Below are positions 15,853 through 24,345 of a stretch of DNA of 64,000 bases, piece by piece. The position numbers were made by a program, and so were the translations under genes. Numbering within the stretch: the stretch's first letter is position 1; each line of letters opens with the position of its first letter. Where the stretch lies: the NCBI GenBank assembly GCA_947571775.1, contig CANOZK010000004.1, forward strand, positions 1-64,000, in the 5' to 3' direction. The stretch is from an uncultured Lachnospiraceae bacterium (GTDB taxonomy: Bacteria; Bacillota; Clostridia; Lachnospirales; Lachnospiraceae). The notes beneath the pieces are model-generated. The model was not told the DNA's origin. It saw only the letters and a list, made by a program, of their open reading frames with translations, and ran no database searches.

Positions 15853-16980
15853 TTATACACTTGCCTTTCTGTTTTTATAGGAACTGCTTTGTAGCCCCAC
15901 GTTTAAAACCAGACCCATACCGATGTAAAGGCTCACCAGTGAAGTAAGACCATAACTGATAAAAGGAAGGGGCGTGCCTGTGTTGGGCATAATTCCCGTT
16001 GCCACACAGATATTGATAAAACTTTGCAGGGCAACAATGGTCGCCACGCCGCAGCAGATCAATTTTCCCGACAAGTCTTTGGATCGCAGACTCATGCGAA
16101 TACACTCGAACGTAATCCAGAACAAGATAAGAATAATCAGGCTGCACCCAATAAACCCCAGCTCCTCTCCGGCCACGGCAAAAATAAAGTCTGTCTGTAT
16201 CTCCGATACAAAATTCCCTTTATTTACCGAGGACTCCTTGTTATTTAAGCCTTTTCCCATCAATTCCCCCGATCCAATCGCCAGGATGGAATTGTTCTGC
16301 TGTTCAATGTTATCGCTATACTCTTCGTTCTCTGGATACAAAAAAGACATAATTCGGAGTCTCTGGTAATCCTCGATTAGTTTCTGATCCGGCTGTACCA
16401 CAATGGAAAGGAAAATAATCATCAGAGGCACCATAATCAAAATGGCTCCTCCAATCACTTTATAGCTGAGTCCTGCAATATAAATCAGCACACAGAACAG
16501 CACAAGCACCGTAATGGTGTTTTTCAAATCCGGCTGCTGATAAATCAGAACCAGAGGCACCGCAAGCAAAAATAAACATTGTAAAATTACTTTAATAGTA
16601 TTCAAGTCGTTTTCATGATCCATAAAATAGCGGGCAAAAAATAAAATCAGCAGAATCTTGGACAATTCTGTGGGCTGGAACCGAAATCCTCCGATATCGA
16701 TCCAGCGGGTTGCTCCTCCGGCCGTATCGCCCATCAGCCGTACTCCCAGAAGCATAACAATATTAAATAGATAAATCAGCCAGTAAAAGTTCAAAATCCA
16801 ACTAAAATCCATCAGAGATACCACGACCATAGCTGTCAGGCCAAGAATCAGCCCCATAATTTGACGGGATCTCAAGGATTCCATGGCGCTCCCCACCAAC
16901 AATACACCAATAGTGCTGATGCACAGAAGCAGAATCACAAGTCTGAAATTATAGAATCTGAATTTATACTGTTTTAACAT
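15853..16980 (-). CDS. rodA: RodA/FtsW-family (SEDS) peptidoglycan glycosyltransferase
   Basis: This 375-residue SEDS membrane protein polymerises lipid II together with a class B PBP. About ten membrane segments and conserved family segments are visible (GGATRWIDIGGFRFQPTELSK, split here as GGATRWIDI and FQPTELSK, and the NTGTPLPFISYG end). Its neighbours mreBCD and the PBP2 gene argue for the elongation (RodA) role over FtsW. It overlaps the end of minE by 17 bases. Confidence 0.92.
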   Translation of the reverse strand: MLKQYKFRFYNFRLVILLLCISTIGVLLVGSAMESLRSRQIMGLILGLTAMVVVSLMDFSWILNFYWLIYLFNIVMLLGVRLMGDTAGGATRWIDIGGFRFQPTELSKILLILFFARYFMDHENDLNTIKVILQCLFLLAVPLVLIYQQPDLKNTITVLVLFCVLIYIAGLSYKVIGGAILIMVPLMIIFLSIVVQPDQKLIEDYQRLRIMSFLYPENEEYSDNIEQQNNSILAIGSGELMGKGLNNKESSVNKGNFVSEIQTDFIFAVAGEELGFIGCSLIILILFWITFECIRMSLRSKDLSGKLICCGVATIVALQSFINICVATGIMPNTGTPLPFISYGLTSLVSLYIGMGLVLNVGLQSSSYKNRKASV

Positions 16981-17239
16981 AATCCTTTCGGCTATCCTTT
17001 TCTTGTAGTATTGGTATCTGTGCCAGCATCATGGGCGGATTTTGCTGAAATTGTATCTGTATCCCGGTTCTGTCTACCGGAAGGTACTTATCCATGGCCT
17101 GCACCAGATCGTTTTTCATCATAAGCATGGTATCGGCAGAGCAGTCCATCCGTTCTGATAACAAAATGGTTTTCAGCCGATTCCTGGCAACGGAACCGGA
17201 CTTCCTCTTTGCCAGGTTATTTCTCGCCATAAAAAGCAT
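16964..17239 (-). CDS. minE: MinE, cell division topological specificity factor
   Basis: This 91-residue protein fits MinE in length and order: an N-terminal region with a membrane/MinD-binding stretch (ARNRLKTILLSER) and a C-terminal topological domain (MKNDLVQAMDKYL, IQIQFQQ). MinE stimulates the MinD ATPase and drives its oscillation. G-rich AGGGGGG lies 7 bases before ATG at 17239. It follows minD by 14 bases. Confidence 0.92.
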   Translation of the reverse strand: MLFMARNNLAKRKSGSVARNRLKTILLSERMDCSADTMLMMKNDLVQAMDKYLPVDRTGIQIQFQQNPPMMLAQIPILQEKDSRKDYVKTV

Positions 17240-17253
17240 TTTCCCGCCCCCCT

Positions 17254-18042
17254 TTAACTTCGGAACAATTCCGTCATCTTGCGGAAAATACCTTTTTTGA
17301 TATCAAAAGTCAGAAACGGCACTTCTTCCCCGATGATGCGCCGGCAGATATTGATATATCCCTGCTCCGCAGGGGAATTTCTCCCGGATAAAGGTACCCC
17401 CTGATTCGTGGCAATGACAATTTGCTGATCGTCAGGGATAATGCCCAGCAGATGAATCGCAAGAATCTCGATTACATCGTCCACCGACATCATATCGCCC
17501 TTTTGGATCATATCCGGCCGGATGCGGTTGATAATCAGCTCTATTTGTGTGACATCATTGGCTTCCAGAAGACCGATAATCCGGTCTGCATCCCGGATAG
17601 CAGAAACCTCCGGCGTTGTCACAATAATCGCTCGGCTGGCTCCCGCAATGGCGTTTTTGAAGCCTTGTTCAATGCCCGCCGGACAATCCAGAATGATGTA
17701 TTCAAAGTAGCTGCTCATCTCCTCGGTCAGCTTGATCATCTGCTCTGGCGTTACCGCCGTCTTATCCTTGGTCTGCGCAGATGGGAGCAGATATAGGTTG
17801 TTATACCGTTTATCACGGATCAGGGCCTGTTTCAAACGGCAGTTGCCGTAAATCACATCCACTAGATTGTATACGATCCGGTTTTCCAGTCCCATCACCA
17901 CATCCAGATTGCGCAAGCCGATATCCGTATCCACCACCACCGTCTTTTTACCCAGCATGGCCAGGCCGGTTCCAATGTTTGCCGCCGTTGTGGTCTTCCC
18001 CACACCGCCTTTTCCAGACGTGATTACAATTACCTCGCTCAT
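17254..18042 (-). CDS. minD: MinD, septum-site determining ATPase
   Basis: This 262-residue ParA-like ATPase has the deviant Walker A KGGVGKTT (Lys11, Lys16), a Walker B region (YIILDCPAGIE) and a C-terminal amphipathic membrane-targeting helix (IFRKMTELFRS). It dimerises on the membrane with ATP and normally recruits the FtsZ inhibitor MinC. GGAGG precedes ATG at 18042. minC, which usually precedes minD in Clostridia, is absent: only 82 bases separate it from the PBP2 gene. Confidence 0.97.
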   Translation of the reverse strand: MSEVIVITSGKGGVGKTTTAANIGTGLAMLGKKTVVVDTDIGLRNLDVVMGLENRIVYNLVDVIYGNCRLKQALIRDKRYNNLYLLPSAQTKDKTAVTPEQMIKLTEEMSSYFEYIILDCPAGIEQGFKNAIAGASRAIIVTTPEVSAIRDADRIIGLLEANDVTQIELIINRIRPDMIQKGDMMSVDDVIEILAIHLLGIIPDDQQIVIATNQGVPLSGRNSPAEQGYINICRRIIGEEVPFLTFDIKKGIFRKMTELFRS

Positions 18043-18124
18043 ACAAAAAACCTCCTACTTGACCTCCTGAATTTTCCCTTGATGCTCTCTTTTGTATGAT
18101 CCGAGTATGCCTGCTTGGCATTGA

Positions 18125-21037
18125 TCAGTCATTGCTGGTATTGCTCGATGTATCCGAGGCAACGCCTGTGATGATCTGTTCTCGTTTTTTCTCGTTAAAG
18201 ATGTACTGGAAGACATTGCTGGCCACCAAACATGCATTTCCAGAAGAATATCCGTACGGAATTCTCACGGCCACAGCGACCTCCGGGCTTTCCGCAGGGG
18301 CATACCCCACGAACAGGCCATGGTCAGGACGATACTGATTTTCTTGGGCGGTTCCTGTTTTTGCATTGATATCCACCCCAGAGTCATCAAAGTTATACTG
18401 GCTGTGGTTTTGAACTACACGGCGCATACCATTGTGAACAGTATCCCAGGTACTTTGAGACAGATTTACGGTACTTTCCAGTTTGGGCTGGTACTCTAAC
18501 AGCGGTTTCTCCTGTGAATCCGTAACTTTTTGTATCAGGGACAGTCGATAACTCTGGCCGCTGGTAGCTATGGTTCCCACATATCTGGCCAGGCCCACAG
18601 TGGTATACAAATGTGTTCCCTGTCCCATATAAGAAGGAACGGCAAGCTCATCGGAAACCTGCGGATCAGCTTCGGAGATCTCAACGCCGGACGGTTTGTC
18701 CAAATTCAGCATCGATGCATATTTTTTTAGGTTCTGCAAGCTGACATTTTCCGAAAATCTCTGATCCTGATCGATCCCCAGCACATATCCGATTTCATTA
18801 AAGTAATAGTTGCAGGACTGCTCCAGCGCAGTCTCCAGGTCAATCACTCCATGACCATAGGTATTCCAGCAGTCAATGTGCGGCTCTACTTTCTCAAAAG
18901 ACCCGGTACAATCGATCCCGGTTCCTGCATCCACAATGCCGCTTTCCATACCTGCAATTGCCGACACCATCTTAAACGTGGAACCGGGCGCTATCAACTG
19001 CTGCGTGGCTTTGTTGTAAAACGGCTGTGAAAGATCGCTGGCCACCTTGTTGTAATAATCTACATCCATCACATTGGCCAGACGGTTGTTGTCATAGCCC
19101 GGATAAGTGACGCAGGCCAGTACTTGGCCAGTATTTGGGTCTTCCACTACCACGGATCCAGAGCAGGGATCCAAAGCTAGTTGTCCCGGCGTGATTTCTA
19201 GTGAGCTGATCTTGGAAATCATAAACTGGTATGCGCTGATCTGTCCCTGAAGCAAAGATTCGTACATTCCATCTTCTTTATCTAGTATCCCCTGATCGTA
19301 TAAGGTCACACATAGATCTCTGGGGTCTATGTTATCGTTCAGCAGCATATATTTGTAAAGCAGCTTTCCAAAAGATACATCCGTCATCAGATAATCAGCC
19401 AGATAATTGGCCAGCTCCAGATATACCTCCTTGGAATCCAGATAATCCCCTTGAGGAGAAATCCTGGAAATATCAATCCAGTTCTGCCGTGTGGCATAAG
19501 TTAAGTATTCCTGCAGGCTGATGGTTTCTTCTTTTGCCCATGCCTGATAGGTGGGATCTGTGGTATCAATGGCATCCTGATCCATCACTTCCAGCTGAAT
19601 CGGCAGAAGGTCGTCCACAAGATAGTCCAGATATTCCTGCATCTCCTCATCCAGATCCTTATAGGGCTGAGGACTGTCCCCGGTCAGCTCATTCCTTATT
19701 CTATCAAAGACTTCCGTCTGTTTTTGTTGAAACGAGGTATAAAGCTGTTTTTCTGTTTCCGCAGCATCTGCGGCCGCAAAATGTTCAATGCTGATCACAT
19801 TATTTTCAATCAATGCATTGTATACGTCATAAATCGGCACATCAATCTGTATCGTGTCCGAAATTGCGGTTTTGTCAAAGGTTTTCGCCGGAATGATGTG
19901 CCCTAGAAGGATTCCGGCAATTTGCTGCTCTAGAAGCTTATAACAGGCAATTTGCAGGTCGCTGTCAAGTGTCAGATACACGTCATGGCCGGCAATGGGT
20001 TCCAGACGAGATTCTTCATCAATCTTCAACACTTTGCCCAAGTTATCCACATATACGGTTTCTTCCCCGTTGGTTCCCTGCAGATCCGTCTCCATATACT
20101 GCTCAATTCCAGATTTTCCGATGACGGATGTGGTATCGTATTTTTTGGAATTTTCCTTCTGAAGCTCTTCCAACTCCTCGGAGGACGCCTGGCCCGTGTA
20201 TCCGATGATATTTGCAAAATAAATCGGGTCTTCGTAAGAGCGTACCGAATCCTCTACAATATCCACGCCCTGAAGCGTATCCTTATTTTCCATAATTACC
20301 GCCACCGACTCATTGCTCAGATCTGTGGCAATGGTAGCCGGCATGTATTTCTGAAAGCTGTTGGTGGACAGCAAGTAACGGATAATGGTAATGCTCATCA
20401 CCTCGTCTGCCGTAAACTGTTCGGGAAGTCCATACTGTTCCAGTTCTTCCTTGGTATAGGCATCCTCCCCGGACACCACAATCGCAAATCTCTCCGAGCC
20501 GATCAGATACTCCATCATCTTCTGCGCCGTGGCAGTTTTTTCATCGTCTTTCAGATCGTCGATCAGGGCACGCCCGTAAATATCCGCACGGAAACGATCT
20601 AAGTTGATGCCTTCTTCCAGGTCAAACCGATACTCCCCCTGACTGTTGCGGACAATGTGAAAATTCTGATCCACATGATCCCCATACTGTTCCAGGATTT
20701 TGCATATTTTATAGGCGATGCTGTTCAACGACAGATTTTTTTCCCGCTCTGTTTCATAAGTACCGTTGTCCTCAATGGTCAAAGAATAACAGAGCTTACT
20801 AGAGGCCAGCAACTTCTTATTGCGGTCATAAATGCTTCCCCGCGTACTTTTAATGGTGCGGGTCTTTGTCGTCCGGGTGGTAAAATTAGAAGTGTACTGC
20901 TCTCCCTGGACAATCTGCAGTTCAAACAGCCGGCGCACCAGCACACAGGACATCACTGCAAAGACCAACAGCAGTATGGTTGTCCGCGGTATCCGCAGCC
21001 GCTTGTTCTTAAAAATATGTTTTATTTTACGAACCAT
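18125..21037 (-). CDS. mrdA: Penicillin-binding protein 2 (class B transpeptidase), unusually long
   Basis: This 970-residue protein has one N-terminal membrane segment (about residues 18-38), a PBP dimerisation domain, and a C-terminal transpeptidase with S686-T-F-K689, S741-C-N743 and K893-T-G895. Between the DSDLQ segment (about 365) and the start of the transpeptidase fold (SGSVVVEDPNTG, about 635) lies an extra helical, acidic stretch of roughly 260 residues not found in classical 600-700 residue PBP2 proteins; long forms occur in Lachnospiraceae. It crosslinks peptidoglycan during elongation with RodA. Its start overlaps mreD by 16 bases. Confidence 0.93.
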   Translation of the reverse strand: MVRKIKHIFKNKRLRIPRTTILLLVFAVMSCVLVRRLFELQIVQGEQYTSNFTTRTTKTRTIKSTRGSIYDRNKKLLASSKLCYSLTIEDNGTYETEREKNLSLNSIAYKICKILEQYGDHVDQNFHIVRNSQGEYRFDLEEGINLDRFRADIYGRALIDDLKDDEKTATAQKMMEYLIGSERFAIVVSGEDAYTKEELEQYGLPEQFTADEVMSITIIRYLLSTNSFQKYMPATIATDLSNESVAVIMENKDTLQGVDIVEDSVRSYEDPIYFANIIGYTGQASSEELEELQKENSKKYDTTSVIGKSGIEQYMETDLQGTNGEETVYVDNLGKVLKIDEESRLEPIAGHDVYLTLDSDLQIACYKLLEQQIAGILLGHIIPAKTFDKTAISDTIQIDVPIYDVYNALIENNVISIEHFAAADAAETEKQLYTSFQQKQTEVFDRIRNELTGDSPQPYKDLDEEMQEYLDYLVDDLLPIQLEVMDQDAIDTTDPTYQAWAKEETISLQEYLTYATRQNWIDISRISPQGDYLDSKEVYLELANYLADYLMTDVSFGKLLYKYMLLNDNIDPRDLCVTLYDQGILDKEDGMYESLLQGQISAYQFMISKISSLEITPGQLALDPCSGSVVVEDPNTGQVLACVTYPGYDNNRLANVMDVDYYNKVASDLSQPFYNKATQQLIAPGSTFKMVSAIAGMESGIVDAGTGIDCTGSFEKVEPHIDCWNTYGHGVIDLETALEQSCNYYFNEIGYVLGIDQDQRFSENVSLQNLKKYASMLNLDKPSGVEISEADPQVSDELAVPSYMGQGTHLYTTVGLARYVGTIATSGQSYRLSLIQKVTDSQEKPLLEYQPKLESTVNLSQSTWDTVHNGMRRVVQNHSQYNFDDSGVDINAKTGTAQENQYRPDHGLFVGYAPAESPEVAVAVRIPYGYSSGNACLVASNVFQYIFNEKKREQIITGVASDTSSNTSND

Positions 21038-21549
21038 AAAGAATCACTATCCTTGAATTTTACACGCATGAAGCGGTGAATGATTTTGTAGTATAGTCGG
21101 TAAACCAGAGCCGTCAGCACCAATGTGTAAATCATCTCCGGCAGAATCACCCGTCGCAGATAAAAGAAAAAATCCGTATTTCCCTGCAACAAAAACAAAA
21201 GGGCGAAAATCAGAAAATTATAAAGAAAGTCGCCTGCCGTTGCCAGCAAAATGGGAAGCTTGATATCGTCGTCGTAATAGATCTGATAAAAAAAGCCGCT
21301 GATAAATCCCAGATACATGTAAAGCGCAGCATTGGTGCCCGGATAATAGCCATAGAACAAATCCACCAGAAGTCCGGTAAAAAAGCCTATAAACAGACCG
21401 CAGGTTTTCCCCATCATCAGCCCTGCACTGATACACAGGATAACTAAAAGATTGGGAGAGATGCCGCCTATGGCGATTCCCTTCATCAGCGTACACTGGA
21501 GAAAAAAGGAAATGAGCACCATCAAAACCAGAATCAATTTATTGCGCAT
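21022..21549 (-). CDS. mreD: MreD, rod shape-determining membrane protein
   Basis: This 175-residue protein has about five membrane segments and the GIAIGGISPNLLVILCISAG-like start of the family. It belongs to the elongasome with MreB, MreC, PBP2 and RodA. It overlaps mreC by 11 bases upstream and mrdA by 16 bases downstream, so the genes are translated as a coupled set. Confidence 0.93.
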   Translation of the reverse strand: MRNKLILVLMVLISFFLQCTLMKGIAIGGISPNLLVILCISAGLMMGKTCGLFIGFFTGLLVDLFYGYYPGTNAALYMYLGFISGFFYQIYYDDDIKLPILLATAGDFLYNFLIFALLFLLQGNTDFFFYLRRVILPEMIYTLVLTALVYRLYYKIIHRFMRVKFKDSDSLWFVK

Positions 21550-22411
21550 TTTGGTCTTCCTCCCTGGGATTCTCCTTCAAGTCGGTAATGACCAGCACTT
21601 TCTGTAAGTGTTGGAAATCAGCCGCCGGCACCAGATACCCATTATAAGTCAGATTATTGCTGTCCTGCTTAATCTCACTGATATAGCCGATTAGAAGCCC
21701 TTTCACAAACCGGTCGCTGATATGGGAAGTCACCACCCGATCCCCAATACTGACTTTCCCTTCTGGACTTTGAAGCTGACTAAACTCTACCTTTCCAGAA
21801 TCGATTAGTTCCAGATTTCCGGTGACGATACAGGGATCTTCGGTTTCGGAGATCTGCGCGCTTACATTGGAATCATCGTCTATAATCGAGCGAACCGCCG
21901 CCCAGTTAGAACCCACCTCCGTGACAATTCCCACCAGGCCAGCTCCAGCCAGGACATTGGAATTTACATTGACGCCGTCATCTCGGCCCTTGTCTATGGT
22001 AAATGTATGATACCAGTTTCCCGGATCCTTGGCAATGACCTCCGCCATAATTTTGGGGTACTGGGAATATTCCTGATCCAGATTGTAAAGCTCCCGCAGC
22101 CGGGTCAGATCCTTTTGATTCTGCGTCAGCTCATTATTCTGAACCGTCAGTTCTTCTACCTGGGTTTTTAACGTGGCATTTTCCTCAGCCAGTTTCTTTA
22201 CATTCTGGAAATTGTCCTGCACAGACAACAGCCAGTTTCCGATGGTATTGATCCCCTGCTCAAATGGAACAATGACATATCCCACGACTGTCCGCGCGGA
22301 ATCCCCCGAGATCCCTGTGGCAAAAGCGCCTGCCGCCATACTGATACACAAAATCGTCATCAGAATTATCATATGCTTGCTTTTCATACGAATATTTCTT
22401 TTCTTTTTCAT
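21539..22411 (-). CDS. mreC: MreC, rod shape-determining protein
   Basis: This 290-residue protein has an N-terminal membrane anchor (about residues 11-30), a coiled coil (about 65-110, rich in Glu/Gln/Leu) and a C-terminal beta-barrel domain with DPGNWYHTFTIDKGRDDGV. It scaffolds PBP2-RodA outside the membrane. It follows mreB by 21 bases. Confidence 0.95.
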   Translation of the reverse strand: MKKKRNIRMKSKHMIILMTILCISMAAGAFATGISGDSARTVVGYVIVPFEQGINTIGNWLLSVQDNFQNVKKLAEENATLKTQVEELTVQNNELTQNQKDLTRLRELYNLDQEYSQYPKIMAEVIAKDPGNWYHTFTIDKGRDDGVNVNSNVLAGAGLVGIVTEVGSNWAAVRSIIDDDSNVSAQISETEDPCIVTGNLELIDSGKVEFSQLQSPEGKVSIGDRVVTSHISDRFVKGLLIGYISEIKQDSNNLTYNGYLVPAADFQHLQKVLVITDLKENPREEDQNAQ

Positions 22412-22432
22412 CCCAAACTCCCAATGCTGCGG

Positions 22433-23449
22433 CTACATTTTTCTTTGTTTCACAGTGGCCGCCCATTCTTGCAGATATTTATCCTTTAACATTTTTTCTA
22501 CGCCGTGGATGGTACAGGTTTCGTGCATGTCCGAAAGGCACACGCCGTATCCGGTAAAATCTGCGAGAAATTTATCTATATTTTTCAGCCTGGTGCTGCC
22601 TCCCGCCAGATAGATTCCTTCCTTTAAGATACTGTAAGCAATCTGTGGCGGAGTCCGCTCCAGGAATGTTTTCATCTCGTTTCCAATTGTCGTAATCGGC
22701 CGGGCAATGGCCTGGTTTACTGTCTCCGAGGAAACCACCGCCTCCCGCGGAAGGCCGGATAAGGTATCGATCCCGATGACCTTGCGAAGCTGTTCTTTTT
22801 GCCCATACAATTCCCCGACGGAAGTTTTCAGCCGGCTGGCTGTCCGGGTTCCTATCTGCAAACAGTTTGTCCGGCTGATTTCGCGGCAAATCTCCATATC
22901 GATCTGCCGTCCCCCTAATTTTAGGATTTTACTGATAATCACCTTTCCATCGGCAATCACTGAGATTTCCGTGCTCTGCGCGCCGATATTGACAATCATG
23001 CTTCCTTTTGTCTTGCGAATCGGGATGTCCATGGCAATGGCATCCGCAATGGGTTTTTCCACAATCCGCACCTTGTTGTTTTGCAACCATCCGCCATTTG
23101 CCAGGGAATTGTAAGCCCGCTTCTCGAATTGGGTTAAATCGGTGGGAACTGCAAAATACATAACCGATCCAAACCACTGAAAGGGATGGATTTTTTTTAT
23201 CAAACTGTACAGGGAAATCTCTGCCTTTGTAATATCCGCGATCATCCCGTAAGCCATGGGAGAATCCACTACGATGTTGTCCGGTGCTTTTTCAAACATT
23301 TCGTAAGCCTCATCGCCTACGGCCAGAACACGTCTTTTGTCTTTTACGGCAACCATATTTCTTTCCTGGTAAACCTTATTTTTCTGATAGGAATAAACTT
23401 TGATGGTGCTGGTTCCCAGATCCACTCCATATACTTTCCGAAATAACAT
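22433..23449 (-). CDS. mreB: MreB/Mbl-like actin-family cell shape protein
   Basis: This 338-residue protein has the actin-type ATP-binding motifs: phosphate-1 near the start (YGVDLGTSTIKVY), phosphate-2 (MIVNIGAQSTEISVI) and the adenosine loop (GIYLAGGSTRLKN). It forms membrane-bound filaments that direct lateral wall synthesis. ATG at 23449 with AAGGAAAG upstream gives the usual MLFRKxxGVDLG start; an in-frame ATG further upstream lies in a palindromic repeat. It is more divergent than typical MreB, for example SQ/NIGAQST in place of DIGGGTT. Confidence 0.93.
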   Translation of the reverse strand: MLFRKVYGVDLGTSTIKVYSYQKNKVYQERNMVAVKDKRRVLAVGDEAYEMFEKAPDNIVVDSPMAYGMIADITKAEISLYSLIKKIHPFQWFGSVMYFAVPTDLTQFEKRAYNSLANGGWLQNNKVRIVEKPIADAIAMDIPIRKTKGSMIVNIGAQSTEISVIADGKVIISKILKLGGRQIDMEICREISRTNCLQIGTRTASRLKTSVGELYGQKEQLRKVIGIDTLSGLPREAVVSSETVNQAIARPITTIGNEMKTFLERTPPQIAYSILKEGIYLAGGSTRLKNIDKFLADFTGYGVCLSDMHETCTIHGVEKMLKDKYLQEWAATVKQRKM

Positions 23450-23476
23450 TACACGCTTTCCTTCTTCAATTAAAAT

Positions 23477-23520
23477 GAAAATCATCTGCTCCGTGCGCTG
23501 CACGGGACTTTCACAGTAAA
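23477..23520. repeat. Short palindromic repeat, copy B (radC end / mreB leader)
   Basis: A 44-base unit with the inner stem CCGTGC-GCT-GCACGG and outer GAAA/TTTC halves. It encodes the last residues of RadC (tta ctg tga on the minus strand) and lies 28 bases upstream of the mreB start. It matches copy A at 7706-7747 and the ends of copy C at 49612-49775. Confidence 0.7.
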
Positions 23521-24194
23521 CTTACATACGTATGTTCCCCAATAATAATATGATCCAGAAGATGAATCCCCAGAAGCTCTCCTCCCTGCTGAACGCGCTG
23601 AGTAATTTGCACATCCTCCTGGCTGGGCGTAGGATCGCCGCTGGGATGATTATGCACCAGGATAATATTGACCGCCTGAAAACGCAGCGCCTCCAAAAAC
23701 AGCTCCCTGGGCGACACCAAAGAGGCGTTGACGGTCCCTAAAAACATACGCTTCTCACCCAGCAGATGATTTTTCGTATCCAACATCATGCACAGGAGGA
23801 CTTCCTGCTCCAGATGCCGCAGTTCTTCCATATAATAGTCTGCAATGGTTTCCGGCGCATGAAAAGACAGACGGTTTCTGGCCTTTTGCCGCGCCATTCT
23901 CCTGGAAAGCTCTCCAATGCACTTTAGCTGAATCGCTTTTACTTTCCCTATACCTGGTATGCCCATCAGCTCCGGTATGGAGAGATGGTGCAGACCGTCC
24001 AGACCCTGCCTGCGGATATCCGCCAATTGCAAAATCTCATAAGAAAGTTCCAGAGAACTGCTTCCCCGCCTGCCTGTCCGTAAAATGACGGCAAGCAGCT
24101 CCGCGTCCGTCAGATGCTCCGGCCCAAACTCCAAACATTTTTCATAGGGTCTGTCTTGGGCGGGAAGTGCCTTAATTGTATGGTTTTGCTTCAT
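23511..24194 (-). CDS. radC: RadC (UPF0758) JAB-domain protein
   Basis: This 227-residue protein has the helix-hairpin-helix-like N-terminal part (PELMGIPGIGKVKAIQLK) and a C-terminal JAB/MPN domain with the metal-binding HNHPSGDPTPSQED. The family's role in DNA repair is uncertain. ATG at 24194 has AAAGGA upstream. The end, YVSLL, is shorter than usual; the last codons and stop come from a palindromic repeat. Its place before mreB is conserved in Firmicutes. Confidence 0.94.
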   Translation of the reverse strand: MKQNHTIKALPAQDRPYEKCLEFGPEHLTDAELLAVILRTGRRGSSSLELSYEILQLADIRRQGLDGLHHLSIPELMGIPGIGKVKAIQLKCIGELSRRMARQKARNRLSFHAPETIADYYMEELRHLEQEVLLCMMLDTKNHLLGEKRMFLGTVNASLVSPRELFLEALRFQAVNIILVHNHPSGDPTPSQEDVQITQRVQQGGELLGIHLLDHIIIGEHTYVSLL

Positions 24195-24345
24195 AGTTTC
24201 CTTTCCCACACACTCTTTTCAAAAACGCGGGAAGATTTTTCGGTAAATCCTATATTAGCACAGATTTTTCAAAATGTATACCAAATCACTGGATTTTCAT
24301 GGAAATTTTAGCAATAGAAATAATCCTTTAGATATCTATATAAAT

